Shown here piece after piece: positions 15,995-24,508 of a stretch of 62,642 bases of DNA. The notes under the pieces were generated by a model. It saw only the letters and a program-made list of their open reading frames with translations. It was not told the DNA's origin and made no database searches. Position 1 is the stretch's first letter. Each line of letters opens with the position of its first letter. This DNA is from Roseomonas sp. HF4. GTDB taxonomy: Bacteria; Pseudomonadota; Alphaproteobacteria; Acetobacterales; Acetobacteraceae. Both the position numbers and the translations under genes were made by a program. The stretch is taken from positions 1 to 62,642 of the forward strand of contig NZ_STGD01000020.1 in assembly GCF_005222755.1 (NCBI RefSeq), read 5' to 3'.

Positions 15995-16699
15995 GTGACG
16001 ACGCCAAGCGATGCCCCGATCTTCATCGACATCGAGTCCTCAGGGATCGCACGGGGATCCTTCCCGATCGAGATTGGCTGGGCGCAGCCCGTGGTCGAGA
16101 ACGATGGCCGCATTTTGCTGGACGTCCGCAGCATTCTGGTTCGACCGTCCGAGAACTGGCTGGCAGACCCTGCTCGCTGGGACTCATCCGCTGAGCCAGT
16201 CCATGGGTTGTCGCAGGAAATCCTGCTGCGGGACGGGCGCGCATTGAGCGACATCTGCGAGATGCTCGATCAGACCTTCAATGCCGTTGAAGTCGCGAGC
16301 GACACCGGCATGGGCGGCTGGGACGATGACTGGCTTCTCGCGCTCTACGAAGAAGCTGGGCGAGCTGGGCGTAATTGGGACCTCGCCGAGAAGCAGTCCG
16401 GCGCCGTGGTTGCGCGTCAGTTTCGTGCGCTTGGCCTCGATCCTCGTGTCGTCCGGCCGGCGCTGGCACCATGGCTGCCGCGCCATTCGCACGCTGCGGC
16501 GGAGGACGCGCTGCGGTTCGCCTGGGAATGGGGGATGGCGGAACTGCTCGGGCGGTGCGGCCTGGCCGGACGACCCGATGCGGAGCTCCTGGAGATCCTC
16601 CGCGATCTGCCTGCCGTGGTGCCGCGTGCGCAGTGGCCTCAGGCCATCAGTCACGAGACCTATCGCCGCCGTGCCGTGACCGCAGCGCAGGACGCCTGA
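15995..16699 (+). CDS. DnaQ-like DEDDh 3'-5' exonuclease (234 aa)
   Basis: The first motif IFIDIESSG has the catalytic Asp and Glu; VHGLSQE, a middle Asp region (VASDTGMGGWDDDWL) and a final H-x4-D motif (HSHAAAEDALRF) follow, giving the DEDDh pattern. The start is GTG at 15995 with AAGGAGAT nine bases before. Its role is proofreading or trimming of DNA ends. It has its own 82-base upstream region, so it may be transcribed separately from the early operon. Confidence 0.75.
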   Translation: MTTPSDAPIFIDIESSGIARGSFPIEIGWAQPVVENDGRILLDVRSILVRPSENWLADPARWDSSAEPVHGLSQEILLRDGRALSDICEMLDQTFNAVEVASDTGMGGWDDDWLLALYEEAGRAGRNWDLAEKQSGAVVARQFRALGLDPRVVRPALAPWLPRHSHAAAEDALRFAWEWGMAELLGRCGLAGRPDAELLEILRDLPAVVPRAQWPQAISHETYRRRAVTAAQDA

Positions 16700-16703
16700 C
16701 GGA

Positions 16704-16910
16704 TCACTCCGCGCCAAGGACGTAGGCCACCGCCTCGCCGATCAGCGTGAACGGCAGGGCGGGATGGTGCGCCAGGATGGCGTCGTGCACCGCCTGTTTG
16801 GTGTTCGACCGGGTGAAAGGGTCCGGCGGCCGCCGTGCCGCCCGGGCTGCGGCCAGGGTTGCCGCGCTTAGCCACGGCGGCGAAGGGCGGGTCTGGTCAC
16901 CGTCGGGCAT
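16704..16910 (-). CDS. Possible small protein convergent with the DnaQ-like gene (68 aa)
   Basis: The C-terminal half (TKQAVHDAILAHHPALPFTL then IGEAVAYVLGAE) looks like an ordinary folded helical protein, unlike the opposite-strand readings in this stretch. It runs head-to-head with the DnaQ-like gene and five bases from its end. No ribosome binding site is clear and no family was recognised; it may be a decayed gene. Confidence 0.35.
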   Translation of the reverse strand: MPDGDQTRPSPPWLSAATLAAARAARRPPDPFTRSNTKQAVHDAILAHHPALPFTLIGEAVAYVLGAE

Positions 16911-16984
16911 GCCCGACGATAGCCGGCCCTATGAGAACAAGACAAGAACATGCTACGAAGCACTATCGAGCAGGAGGGACGGAC

Positions 16985-17320
16985 ATGGCGGCAAGGCAGC
17001 GGGCGGCGATGCGCCCCCTCGATGCGGCGCTGGTGCGCTTGCAGGCAATGGCAGCGCGCGGGGTTCAGCCCACCCGCATGGCGCGCGAGGTCGAACTCAT
17101 CGTGGTCGAATGGCTCGGCGACCCCAACGCCGATCCCGACGAGGTGAAGGTCCGCCTCGACGAGCTGCGCGAACAGCTGGCGTCCGGCGTTGTCGATGCC
17201 GAGGAGCAGGTGTCCTATGTCGACCCCGACGAAGCCGCGGCGGTGAAGCAGGCCAGCATCACCCTGGTCGCGCTGGTGGCGACGCGGGACGCGGTCGAGC
17301 GAGCGCGCGCGGCGCTTTAG
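16985..17320 (+). CDS. Unrecognised prophage protein (111 aa)
   Basis: The start at 16985 is set by the ribosome binding site AGGAGGGA ten bases upstream. The protein is mostly helical (ALVRLQAMAARGVQPTRMAR, EVKVRLDELREQLAS) and has an acidic middle part (DAEEQVSYVDPDEAA). No membrane segment or catalytic motif is seen. It precedes the HU-like gene by about 95 bases. Confidence 0.55.
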   Translation: MAARQRAAMRPLDAALVRLQAMAARGVQPTRMAREVELIVVEWLGDPNADPDEVKVRLDELREQLASGVVDAEEQVSYVDPDEAAAVKQASITLVALVATRDAVERARAAL

Positions 17321-17415
17321 CGCCGCGGCTTGCGCAGTACGGGCATGCGGACAAGGGGACTGACAAGCCCCGCAGGCTCCGCTACGGCCGATCATCCGCA
17401 ATGGAGATCCAGTCT

Positions 17416-17727
17416 GTGTCGAAGAAGTTCCTGACCGAAGTCATCGCCAACTCGACCGACCTGTCCGGTGTCGCAGCGACCAAGCTGGCCGGCGACATCA
17501 TCGATGCCATCAAGGCGGAGATCGTGGAGAGCGGTCGTTTCACCATTCCTGACTTCGGCGCCTTCGTCGTGCGCGAGACCCCGAAGCGCACCGGCTTGAA
17601 CCCGCGGACGGGCGAGAAGGTGCAGATCAAGGCGGGCGCGACGGTGCGCTTCAAGGCCAGCCCGGGGCTCAAGGCAGCCGCGCTCGGTGGCGTGAAGAAG
17701 GCCAAGCGCAAGGCCGCGAAGGGCTGA
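17416..17727 (+). CDS. HU/IHF-family DNA-binding protein (103 aa)
   Basis: The pattern SKKFLTEVIANSTDLSG, IPDFGAFVVRETPKRTGLNP and RTGEKVQIKAGATVRFKASPGL is the HU/IHF fold, with the beta-arm proline context TGLNPRTG intact. The GTG at 17416 is preferred over the ATG at 17401 because GGAGAT sits seven bases before the GTG and the HU fold begins there. The Lys-rich tail (KKAKRKAAKG) is an extension. It may bend DNA for replication, packaging or recombination, or be a stray host-type copy. Confidence 0.88.
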   Translation: MSKKFLTEVIANSTDLSGVAATKLAGDIIDAIKAEIVESGRFTIPDFGAFVVRETPKRTGLNPRTGEKVQIKAGATVRFKASPGLKAAALGGVKKAKRKAAKG

Positions 17728-17757
17728 GGCTGGGCCACCCGGGGGAGTGACGACCGT

Positions 17758-17997
17758 ATGGAACATCTCCTGACACCGCGGCTCTGCCGTGAAGCACGCG
17801 CGCTGCTGGATCTCGACGCTGCCGAGGTTGCGTTCGTCGCACGCATACCGGTGTCGGTGCTGGAGATGTTCGAGGCGGGGCACGCCACGCCACCGGCGAT
17901 AGTCCTGGCCAAGCTGCAGCGAATCTTTGAGCGTGGTGGCGTGGCCTTCACGCCGGATACCAGCAGGCGTGGCGTGCAACTCCGGGCCTGCGCATAG
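17758..17997 (+). CDS. Small HTH protein, XRE-like (79 aa)
   Basis: The segment CREARALLDLDAAEVAFVA with IPVSVLEMFEAG reads as a Cro/XRE helix-turn-helix in which the second helix is replaced by a VARIPVSV turn. The rest (AIVLAKLQRIFERGGVAFTP) matches the usual C-terminal end of small alphaproteobacterial XRE proteins with a GVxF motif. It could bind the repeated CTGCAAACC sites 250 bases downstream, but that is only a positional guess. Confidence 0.65.
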   Translation: MEHLLTPRLCREARALLDLDAAEVAFVARIPVSVLEMFEAGHATPPAIVLAKLQRIFERGGVAFTPDTSRRGVQLRACA

Positions 17998-18330
17998 CGT
18001 GTCGAACGTGCGCAGCGCGCTGTTACAATTCTACCTGTAGCGGCGCGGAATCCGTATCCGATAGACTCTTCCCACGGTGAAGAACTGCGAGCGCAGCCGG
18101 GGTGGCTCTGGCTCACCAGCCACAGCGTCGCTCGATCGAGACAGTGGCTCTCGAGCCGATGGTTCCTTCCTGGCCCCGCTGTATGCGGGGGGCGGAAGCG
18201 CGCAGCATCGCTAGCGCCAGGCCGGAAATATGGTTTGCAGTTTGCAGCCTTTCCGAGCCGCTTCAGATCGTTACCTGCAAACCGACGCCGGGCCGCTGCC
18301 CTGCAAACCACCTGCAAACCGGATGGCCAG
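17998..18330. other. Gene-free stretch ahead of the methyltransferases
   Basis: These 333 bases separate the small HTH gene from the first methyltransferase. I see no convincing gene. Around 18030 an AT-richer section (TGTTACAATTCTACCTGTAG) could hold a promoter. The last 90 bases carry the CTGCAAACC repeats listed separately. Confidence 0.5.
18232..18320. promoter_or_regulatory. Cluster of CTGCAAACC repeats upstream of the methyltransferase pair
   Basis: The 9-mer CTGCAAACC occurs at 18275-18283, 18301-18309 and 18312-18320; its complement GGTTTGCAG is at 18232-18240 and is directly followed by a partial TTTGCAG. The last two direct copies are 11 bases apart, one helical turn, and the final one ends only ten bases before the ATG. 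This looks like an operator array for a regulator of the methyltransferases. Confidence 0.6.
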
Positions 18331-19800
18331 ATGACGCTCCCCTGGATGGCAGCGAAGATCCTGCTGCGCCCGCTGGCGGAGCTGCGCGCGCATCCCGGCA
18401 ATGCGCGCGTGCACGGCGCCGCGCAGATCGAGCAGATCAAGGCCAGCATATTGGCCTTCGGCTTCACCAACCCGCTGCTGGTCGATGAGGCGGACGTGCT
18501 GATCGCCGGCCATGGTCGGCTTGAGGCCGCGACGGCGCTCGGCATGGCCAAGGTGCCAGTGATCGTGCTGCGGCACCTGTCCGAGGTGCAGAAGGAGGCG
18601 CTGCGGCTCGCCGACAATCGCATCGCGGAGAACGCAACCTGGGATCAGGCGCTGCTGCGCGATGCGCTCGCCGCGGTGCAGTCGGCGCAGGACATCGACC
18701 TCGCGGCACTCGGCTTCTCAGCGGATGAGCTCGCGGACATCCTCGCGGCGGCTGGAGATGCCGTGTCCGACGGCGACGCGCCCGAGGCCCTGTCCGCGGA
18801 TCCCGCCGAGGGGGGCGGCGCGGCTGGCGCGGCAGGCACCGAGGATGCGCCGGCGGAAGATCCCGCCGATGCTGATCCGGAGCCGCCGCGCCAGGCCGTC
18901 ACCCGCCCGGGCGACCTCTGGCTGCTCGGCGAGCATCGCCTGCTCTGCGGCGACAGCACCGATGCTGCCTCGGTCGCTCGCGTGATGGGCGATGACCGCG
19001 CAGCGCTGCTGTTCACCAGCCCGCCCTACGGGAACCAGCGTGCCTACACCACCGGCGGCGTGTCCGATTGGGATGCACTGATGCAGGGCGTGTTCCAGCA
19101 TCTCGACGGCGCGCTGCGGCGCGACGGGCAGGTGCTGGTGAACCTCGGCCTGATCCACCGCGACAGCGAGTGGCAGCCCTACTGGTCCGGCTGGCTCGAT
19201 TGGATGCGCGCGCAGGGCTGGCGGCGCTTCGGGCTCTATGCATGGGACCAGGGGCCCGGTCTGCCCGGTGACTGGAACGGCCGCCTCGCACCCGCGTTCG
19301 AGTTCGTCTTCCACTTCAACCGCGAGGCCCGCGCGCCGAACAAGATCGTGCCCTGCAAATGGGCGGGCACGCCAAACAAGGGCAGCGGGCTGCGCGCCGC
19401 CGACGGCGAGGTAAAGGCCTACACCCATATCGGCCTGCCCGTGCAGGAGATGCGCATTCCCGACAGCGTGCTACGCATCACCCGCCACAAGGGGCGCGGC
19501 ATCGAGACCGAGCACCCGGCGGTTTTCCCCGTAGCGCTGCCGGAGTTCCTGATGCAGACCTACGCCAACCTCGGCGACGCGGTGTTCGAGCCATTTGCCG
19601 GCTCCGGCACCACCATCCTGGCAGGCCAGCGCACCGGGCGCCGCGTGCGCGCCATCGAGCTGGCGCCGGCCTATGTCGACCTGGCGGTCGCGCGGTGGCG
19701 GATGCTGCACCCCGAACTGCCGGTCACGCTCGCCGATGATGGCCGCGATCACGACGCCGTGGCCGCGGCGCGGACGGAGGTCACCGCGAATGCAGCCTGA
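18331..19800 (+). CDS. ParB-domain DNA methyltransferase, TSPPY type (489 aa)
   Basis: The start at 18331 follows the repeat cluster; the frame is open further but only through repeats. Residues 8-100 form a ParB/sulfiredoxin-like domain (LRPLAELRAHPGNARVH, DVLIAGHGRLEAATALGM, LRLADNRIAEN). A methyltransferase domain follows an acidic linker, with motif IV TSPPYGNQ and motif I FEPFAGSGTT near the C-terminus (beta-class order). TSPPY suggests N4-cytosine or N6-adenine methylation. No restriction partner is seen, so it probably protects phage DNA or regulates genes. The stop overlaps the second methyltransferase by 11 bases. Confidence 0.92.
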   Translation: MTLPWMAAKILLRPLAELRAHPGNARVHGAAQIEQIKASILAFGFTNPLLVDEADVLIAGHGRLEAATALGMAKVPVIVLRHLSEVQKEALRLADNRIAENATWDQALLRDALAAVQSAQDIDLAALGFSADELADILAAAGDAVSDGDAPEALSADPAEGGGAAGAAGTEDAPAEDPADADPEPPRQAVTRPGDLWLLGEHRLLCGDSTDAASVARVMGDDRAALLFTSPPYGNQRAYTTGGVSDWDALMQGVFQHLDGALRRDGQVLVNLGLIHRDSEWQPYWSGWLDWMRAQGWRRFGLYAWDQGPGLPGDWNGRLAPAFEFVFHFNREARAPNKIVPCKWAGTPNKGSGLRAADGEVKAYTHIGLPVQEMRIPDSVLRITRHKGRGIETEHPAVFPVALPEFLMQTYANLGDAVFEPFAGSGTTILAGQRTGRRVRAIELAPAYVDLAVARWRMLHPELPVTLADDGRDHDAVAAARTEVTANAA

Positions 19801-21052
19801 TCTTGTCGTCTCCACCCTGGCGGTGACGGCGCTGGTCCCATACGCCGAAAACGCGCGCACGCATTCGCCGTCGCAGGTGGCGCAGATCGCCGCCTCCATC
19901 GCCGAGTTTGGCTTCGTGAACCCGGTCCTGGTCGACGCCGAGGGCGTGCTGATCGCCGGCCACGGTCGCGTCATGGCGGCGAAGCAGCTCGGGCTCGCCT
20001 CGGTGCCGGTGCTGCGGATCGGCCATCTCTCTCCCGCGCAGGCGCGCGCCCTGCGCTTGGCCGACAACCAGATTGCCCTGAACTCCGGCTGGGACGAGGC
20101 GCTGCTGGCCGACGAGATCGCGCGCATCCGCGACGAGGCGGTGGTCGACCTGGACGTGCTCGGCTTCTCCGGCATGGAGCTCGACCGGCTGTTGGCCGCG
20201 GCCGACGCCGGTCTCAGCGACGATGCCGACGAGGCGCCGCCGCCGCCCGCGGTGCCCGTCACCCGCACGGGCGATCTCTGGCGCTGCGGCGTCCACCGGT
20301 TGCTGTGCGGCGACGCGACGCAGCTGGCCGACGTGCAGCGCGCGCTCGGCGCCGGCCATTTGGCCGACATGGGCTTCGTCGATCCGCCCTACAACGTGGC
20401 CTACGAGGGCGGCACCGCGGCTAAGATGACCATCGCGAACGACGCGCTCGGCGGCGGCTTTCCCGAGTTCCTCCGTCCTGCGCTGGCCAACCTGCTCTCG
20501 GTGACGAAGGGCGCCTGCTACGTCTGCATGTCCTCCTCCGAATGGCCGACGCTGCATCGCGTCTGGCAGGAGGCGGGCGGGAAGTGGTCGAGCACGATCA
20601 TCTGGGCGAAGAACACCTTCGCGCTCGGCCGCGCCGACTACCACCAGCAGTTCGAGGCCATGCTCTACGGCTGGAAGGCGGGCGCGCATCACTACTGGTG
20701 CGGCGCGCGCGACCAGGGAAATGTCTGGCACTTCGACAAGCCGGCCTGCAACGACCTGCACCCCACCATGAAGCCGGTGGCGCTGGTCGAGCGCGCGATC
20801 CGCAACAGCAGCAAGCCGCGCGACACGGTACTGGACTGCTTCGGCGGCTCGGGCACGACGATGATCGCCGCGGAGCGCACGGGGCGGCGCGCCGTGCTGC
20901 TGGAGATCGATCCCGCCTATGCCGATGTGATCGTGCGGCGCTGGCAGGAGGCCACCGGCGAGGCCGCGGTGCTGGAGGGTGATGATCGCATCTTTGAGGA
21001 TGTCGCCGCGGCACGCGGCGTGGTCTTTTCACGCGACGGCGTCGCAGCGTAG
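19790..21052 (+). CDS. ParB-domain DNA methyltransferase, DPPYN type (420 aa)
   Basis: It has the same architecture as its upstream neighbour: a ParB domain (ALVPYAENARTHSPSQVAQI, GVLIAGHGRVMAAKQLGL, LRLADNQIALN) followed by a methyltransferase with DPPYNVAYEGG (motif IV) and LDCFGGSGTTMIA (motif I). DPPY points to N6-adenine. The two copies differ strongly in the catalytic domain, so they should recognise different targets. ATG at 19790 lies inside the end of the first gene, giving translational coupling. The final 24 bases overlap the end of the convergent V4R gene. Confidence 0.92.
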   Translation: MQPDLVVSTLAVTALVPYAENARTHSPSQVAQIAASIAEFGFVNPVLVDAEGVLIAGHGRVMAAKQLGLASVPVLRIGHLSPAQARALRLADNQIALNSGWDEALLADEIARIRDEAVVDLDVLGFSGMELDRLLAAADAGLSDDADEAPPPPAVPVTRTGDLWRCGVHRLLCGDATQLADVQRALGAGHLADMGFVDPPYNVAYEGGTAAKMTIANDALGGGFPEFLRPALANLLSVTKGACYVCMSSSEWPTLHRVWQEAGGKWSSTIIWAKNTFALGRADYHQQFEAMLYGWKAGAHHYWCGARDQGNVWHFDKPACNDLHPTMKPVALVERAIRNSSKPRDTVLDCFGGSGTTMIAAERTGRRAVLLEIDPAYADVIVRRWQEATGEAAVLEGDDRIFEDVAAARGVVFSRDGVAA

Positions 21053-21562
21053 TTCAAACCGGCATTCGGGATATCCGGCCGCAGCGCAAGCCACCTCCTG
21101 GCAGACGGGTTCACCCCCGCGCCCTGCCATCTCCAGCACGTAGCGCATCCCGCCCACGAAGCTGCCCTCGAACATGTAGCAGACGTGTCGCCCCGTCTCG
21201 GGGCCGTAGCCGAGCGCGAAGGCAGAGTGGCGCACCGTGACGGTCGCCGTACCGGCGGTCTCGTCGAGCGCAGTGATCTCGAGCTGACCGTAGCCGCGTT
21301 GGGACAATCGCCTGAGGTAGTGACGGAAGGTCTCAACGGGCGCTAGGCCATGCGTCTTCGCCTCCGCCCGGCACCACTGCAGGGCGGAGAGGTCGCTCGA
21401 TGCGTACAGGATCTCGCGGTAGGCCGCGGGACCGATGGCGGCCTCGATGCCCTTCTGCATGTTCACCAGGAAGTGCCGCGGCACGTAGATCATCGGCAGT
21501 CCATCGGTGCGCCAGATCCCCGTGTCGGGCTCGACGTCGATAGGGACTTGCGGCTGGGCCAT
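21029..21562 (-). CDS. DUF5943/V4R-domain protein (177 aa)
   Basis: The N-terminal segment (GIWRTDGLPMIYVPRHFLVN) is typical of DUF5943, and the C-terminal half (GYGPETGRHVCYMFEGSFVG, CQEVACAAAGYPECRFEL) is a V4R domain with its cysteine pattern. V4R domains bind small hydrophobic or aromatic ligands. In Acetobacteraceae such proteins are host genes, so this gene inside the prophage is probably a cargo (moron) gene. It runs against the phage genes and overlaps the methyltransferase end by 24 bases. Role in the lysogen unknown. Confidence 0.75.
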   Translation of the reverse strand: MAQPQVPIDVEPDTGIWRTDGLPMIYVPRHFLVNMQKGIEAAIGPAAYREILYASSDLSALQWCRAEAKTHGLAPVETFRHYLRRLSQRGYGQLEITALDETAGTATVTVRHSAFALGYGPETGRHVCYMFEGSFVGGMRYVLEMAGRGGEPVCQEVACAAAGYPECRFELRCDAVA

Positions 21563-21732
21563 GGCTTCTCCTGTCAGCGGCTGGCCCGAGGGCCGTGGTG
21601 GCGATCGTGATGTGATCCAGACCGCCGAAACATAGCAATTTCGTGCCGCTGCATCTTGCTTGGCTCGTGCGCGGCACAGCGCGAATGGTCCGTCACACGC
21701 AGGGGATGCCCTGCACCACGACGGAGACGATC

Positions 21733-21969
21733 ATGACCGACCGCACCGCCCGCGCCGCCCGCAACCAGGAATGCAGCCTGGCCGCCTTCCTCGCGAAGAA
21801 GGCCGAATTCGACGCCCTCCTCGCGGAACTCACGCAGGCCAGCGCGGACCATTTCGGCGCGGATCCCGAGACGGTGCTTTGGGGCGAAGCGGCCTGGCTT
21901 TCGGATGCGACGGCGAAGCTGAAGGACATCGCGGACCAGCATTCCCGCCGCGGCGAATACGAAGCCTGA
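21733..21969 (+). CDS. Small conserved protein (78 aa)
   Basis: GGAGA nine bases before the ATG at 21733 sets the start. The protein is helical (CSLAAFLAKKAEFDALLAEL, DATAKLKDIADQHSRRGEY), soluble and acidic in its middle. Similar small proteins pair with DUF3489 genes in alphaproteobacteria (recalled). Function unknown. Confidence 0.6.
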   Translation: MTDRTARAARNQECSLAAFLAKKAEFDALLAELTQASADHFGADPETVLWGEAAWLSDATAKLKDIADQHSRRGEYEA

Positions 21970-22064
21970 CGCGGACCACTTCCGCACCGCCCCGACCGGC
22001 CACGCCGGCGGGGCTCCCGGCAGTAGGGGCCGATGACCGGCACCCGGAACCGGAGACCACCACG

Positions 22065-22922
22065 ATGACCAAGCTTTCCGACAGCCAGCGCGTGATCCTG
22101 AGCGCCGCCGCGCAGCACGAGATGGGCCTCGCCCGCGCGCCGAAAACGCTCCCGGCCGCCGCGCGCAACGCGGTCTTCCGCAGCCTGATCAAGAACAACC
22201 TGCTGACCGAGATCAACGCGCCACGGGAGCATGTCGGGCTGGGCTGGCGCCAGGATGATGACGGCACCTGGATCGTGGCGCGCATCACCGACGAGGGGCT
22301 GCGTGCCATCGGCATCGACCCGAACGAGGGCGACGCGGGGGCCGGCGAGCCCGACTGCTCGGGCATCGAGGGCCGCGTGCCCGACACGGCGCCCACGGGC
22401 GCGGAGGAGACGGCGCCGCGGGGTGACGACGCCCCGCCGCCCGAAGCCGCCCAGGCCGCGCCCCTGGCGGAGGAAGTCGCCGTGCTCGACCAGGCCCTCG
22501 CGGCGCGCGCCTCCACGCCGCGGACCAGCCTGCGCGACGCCGCCGCGGCGATCCTCGCCGCCTGGGATGACGAGGCCAACCGCGAAGGCGACATGATCGG
22601 TGCCCTCGATGGGCCGATGGAGGCCCTGCGCACCATGCTCGCCGGCAAGCCCGCCCGCGCCCCGCGGGACGCCAACGCCCCGCGGAAGCCGCGCGAGGGC
22701 ACGAAGCAGGAGCAGGTGCTGGCCATGCTGCGCCGGCCCGAGGGCGCGACGGTGGCGCAGATCGCCGACGCCACCGGCTGGGCGCAGCACACGGTCCGCG
22801 GCTTCTTCGCCGGGCTGAAGAAGAAGGGCCACGCGGTCGAGGTGAAGTCGCGCGAGCGGATGGTCGGGCCGAACAAGACCGGCGCGAAGGGCTCCTTCAC
22901 CATCTACGCCTTGGCGGAGTGA
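22065..22922 (+). CDS. DUF3489 family protein (285 aa)
   Basis: The start at 22065 has CCGGAGA upstream and opens with MTKLSDSQRVILSAAAQ, a winged-helix-like N-terminal part that continues to VARITDEGLRAIGID. A long Ala/Pro/Glu-rich linker follows. The C-terminal 75 residues are the DUF3489 domain: TKQEQVLAMLRRPEGATVAQ, IADATGWAQHTVRGFFAGL and KKKGHAVEVKSRE, again an HTH-like fold. Two likely DNA-binding ends suggest a regulator. DUF3489 genes are common in alphaproteobacterial accessory DNA. Confidence 0.85.
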   Translation: MTKLSDSQRVILSAAAQHEMGLARAPKTLPAAARNAVFRSLIKNNLLTEINAPREHVGLGWRQDDDGTWIVARITDEGLRAIGIDPNEGDAGAGEPDCSGIEGRVPDTAPTGAEETAPRGDDAPPPEAAQAAPLAEEVAVLDQALAARASTPRTSLRDAAAAILAAWDDEANREGDMIGALDGPMEALRTMLAGKPARAPRDANAPRKPREGTKQEQVLAMLRRPEGATVAQIADATGWAQHTVRGFFAGLKKKGHAVEVKSRERMVGPNKTGAKGSFTIYALAE

Positions 22923-23085
22923 CCGATTAGGTTGGCGCCAGTGTGAAGCACATGGCGCCTTCCCGATGGCCGCGACAGCCTCGTCGGCAGGGCGCATAGC
23001 CAAGCCGGCAGGCCACAAAGACAAGTCGATGTCGACCCTGCCCCCCCGACAGTAGAGTTGCCATCGGGCACATCACCCGTGCCGT

Positions 23086-24396
23086 TCAGCGTGAGGCGTC
23101 GGCACCCCCGCGGCCCTGCAGCAGGCGTCCGATGATCACGATCACGGCCCAGAGCAGCCAGCCCACGCCGATCACGATCATCGCCTCCTGCACATCCGCC
23201 CAGCGCGCGCCCGCGAGCGAGGGCATGCCGCCATTCGGCCCCGCGCCGCGCCCCGCCACGCCCATGGGAAGGGTGACGACCAGGATGAGGCCGGCGATCA
23301 TGACGCCGACCGGCGTTGCCTTATGCGAGGCCCCGATCGTGATCATCAAGGACGGCACGACGGCAAAGGCGATCGCGACAAACACGATGCCGCTGTTGAC
23401 CTCAGCGTGCCGTATTGCGAGCGCCATGAGACAGGGCAGCGTGAGCGCGGCAATGCCCAGCAGGATTTCCCGATGCAGGGGAACCGCCGAGTCGCCAATT
23501 CCATCCGTGAGCCGGTCGAGACGCGCCGCGATCCAGGAATGGCGGGACAGGACCACCAGCGCCAGGCTGAGCAGCGCAGCCGCGAACAACCACAGGAGCG
23601 GCATCGCGGCATCGAGCCTGGCCCAGCGCGGATCCGCCACCCAGCGCCCGACGACGATGTGCGGCGTTGCCGTCCATCCCGCCTCCCGCAGCGCTTCCTG
23701 CACGGCGAAATCCCGCAGCGGCTCCGGCAGCAACCGCAGCACGCCGCGCCCCGCATCCCAGGGCGCGCCCGGCACCTCGTGGGTTATGCCATCCGGCCCG
23801 TGCTCCAGCACCGCAACCACCGGCACCGACTGCGCCGGCGTCCAGTCCGGGTCGACGACCGGCACCACCGTGAAGCGACCGCGCAGCCTGCTGGGGCTGG
23901 TGGAGCGCCCCCGCATGTCTCTGCGCGGCAGAGCGACGCGAACCTCGACTTCCCGGGCGAGATCGGCGCGCGGCGCAGCCTGGGGCAGCAGGAAGCCGGC
24001 GGCGGCGGGGCGGGAGGGAGCGGCCGCCGCATCCAGGCTAGGCACGTTCCCGAAGATGCGCGCCTCGGTCAGGCCGATCGAGAGAAAGGCTGCACCGATC
24101 ACGATGCACATGGCGTAGCCCATGCGCAGCATGGTCTGGCCGGCACAGAAGAAGGCCGCGCCGCTAGCGGGGAGGAGCGAGAGGAGGAACACGACGAAGA
24201 GGGGCGTCGTTCCCTCGCCCCAGACCGGCAGCAGGATGGCATGAAGCAGCATTGGCAGCGCGATGCCGATCGCACCGACCAGCAGCATCCGACCGATCAG
24301 CAGCCTCCGGGAGATGCGGCCCGGCGGCGGCGGAGAGGCGGGCAGTGAAGCAGCCGTCTTTGCCGGACGTAGGTGGCCGTACTTTCTCATGCTCAT
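23086..24396 (-). CDS. Unrecognised polytopic membrane protein with a large soluble loop (436 aa)
   Basis: Three hydrophobic segments (about 32-58, 65-85, 92-110) are followed by a soluble region of roughly 155 residues and then five more segments (about 268-290, 312-332, 337-357, 363-383, 405-426), giving eight predicted spans. The soluble part is rich in Pro and Arg and includes RFTVVPVVDPDWTPAQSVPV and RLLPEPLRDFAVQEALREAG. No transporter or enzyme motif is seen. It is transcribed against the phage genes just before the terminase and looks like a cargo gene. Confidence 0.6.
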   Translation of the reverse strand: MSMRKYGHLRPAKTAASLPASPPPPGRISRRLLIGRMLLVGAIGIALPMLLHAILLPVWGEGTTPLFVVFLLSLLPASGAAFFCAGQTMLRMGYAMCIVIGAAFLSIGLTEARIFGNVPSLDAAAAPSRPAAAGFLLPQAAPRADLAREVEVRVALPRRDMRGRSTSPSRLRGRFTVVPVVDPDWTPAQSVPVVAVLEHGPDGITHEVPGAPWDAGRGVLRLLPEPLRDFAVQEALREAGWTATPHIVVGRWVADPRWARLDAAMPLLWLFAAALLSLALVVLSRHSWIAARLDRLTDGIGDSAVPLHREILLGIAALTLPCLMALAIRHAEVNSGIVFVAIAFAVVPSLMITIGASHKATPVGVMIAGLILVVTLPMGVAGRGAGPNGGMPSLAGARWADVQEAMIVIGVGWLLWAVIVIIGRLLQGRGGADASR

Positions 24397-24508
24397 CTAG
24401 ACAGACCGGCAAGGCCGGCTCTGCTGATTAGGCGCTGCAGTCCAAACCGGCCCACCTGGTCGTGTCCCCGTTGGTTGGTCGAGGGCCAAGGGAGACGGGG
24501 GTGTTGTC

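Noticed and set aside
16747..17400. Upstream extension of the HU-like gene frame
   Set aside because: The extension overlaps the 111-aa gene in another frame and is low complexity; a GTG with a good ribosome binding site gives a normal HU length.
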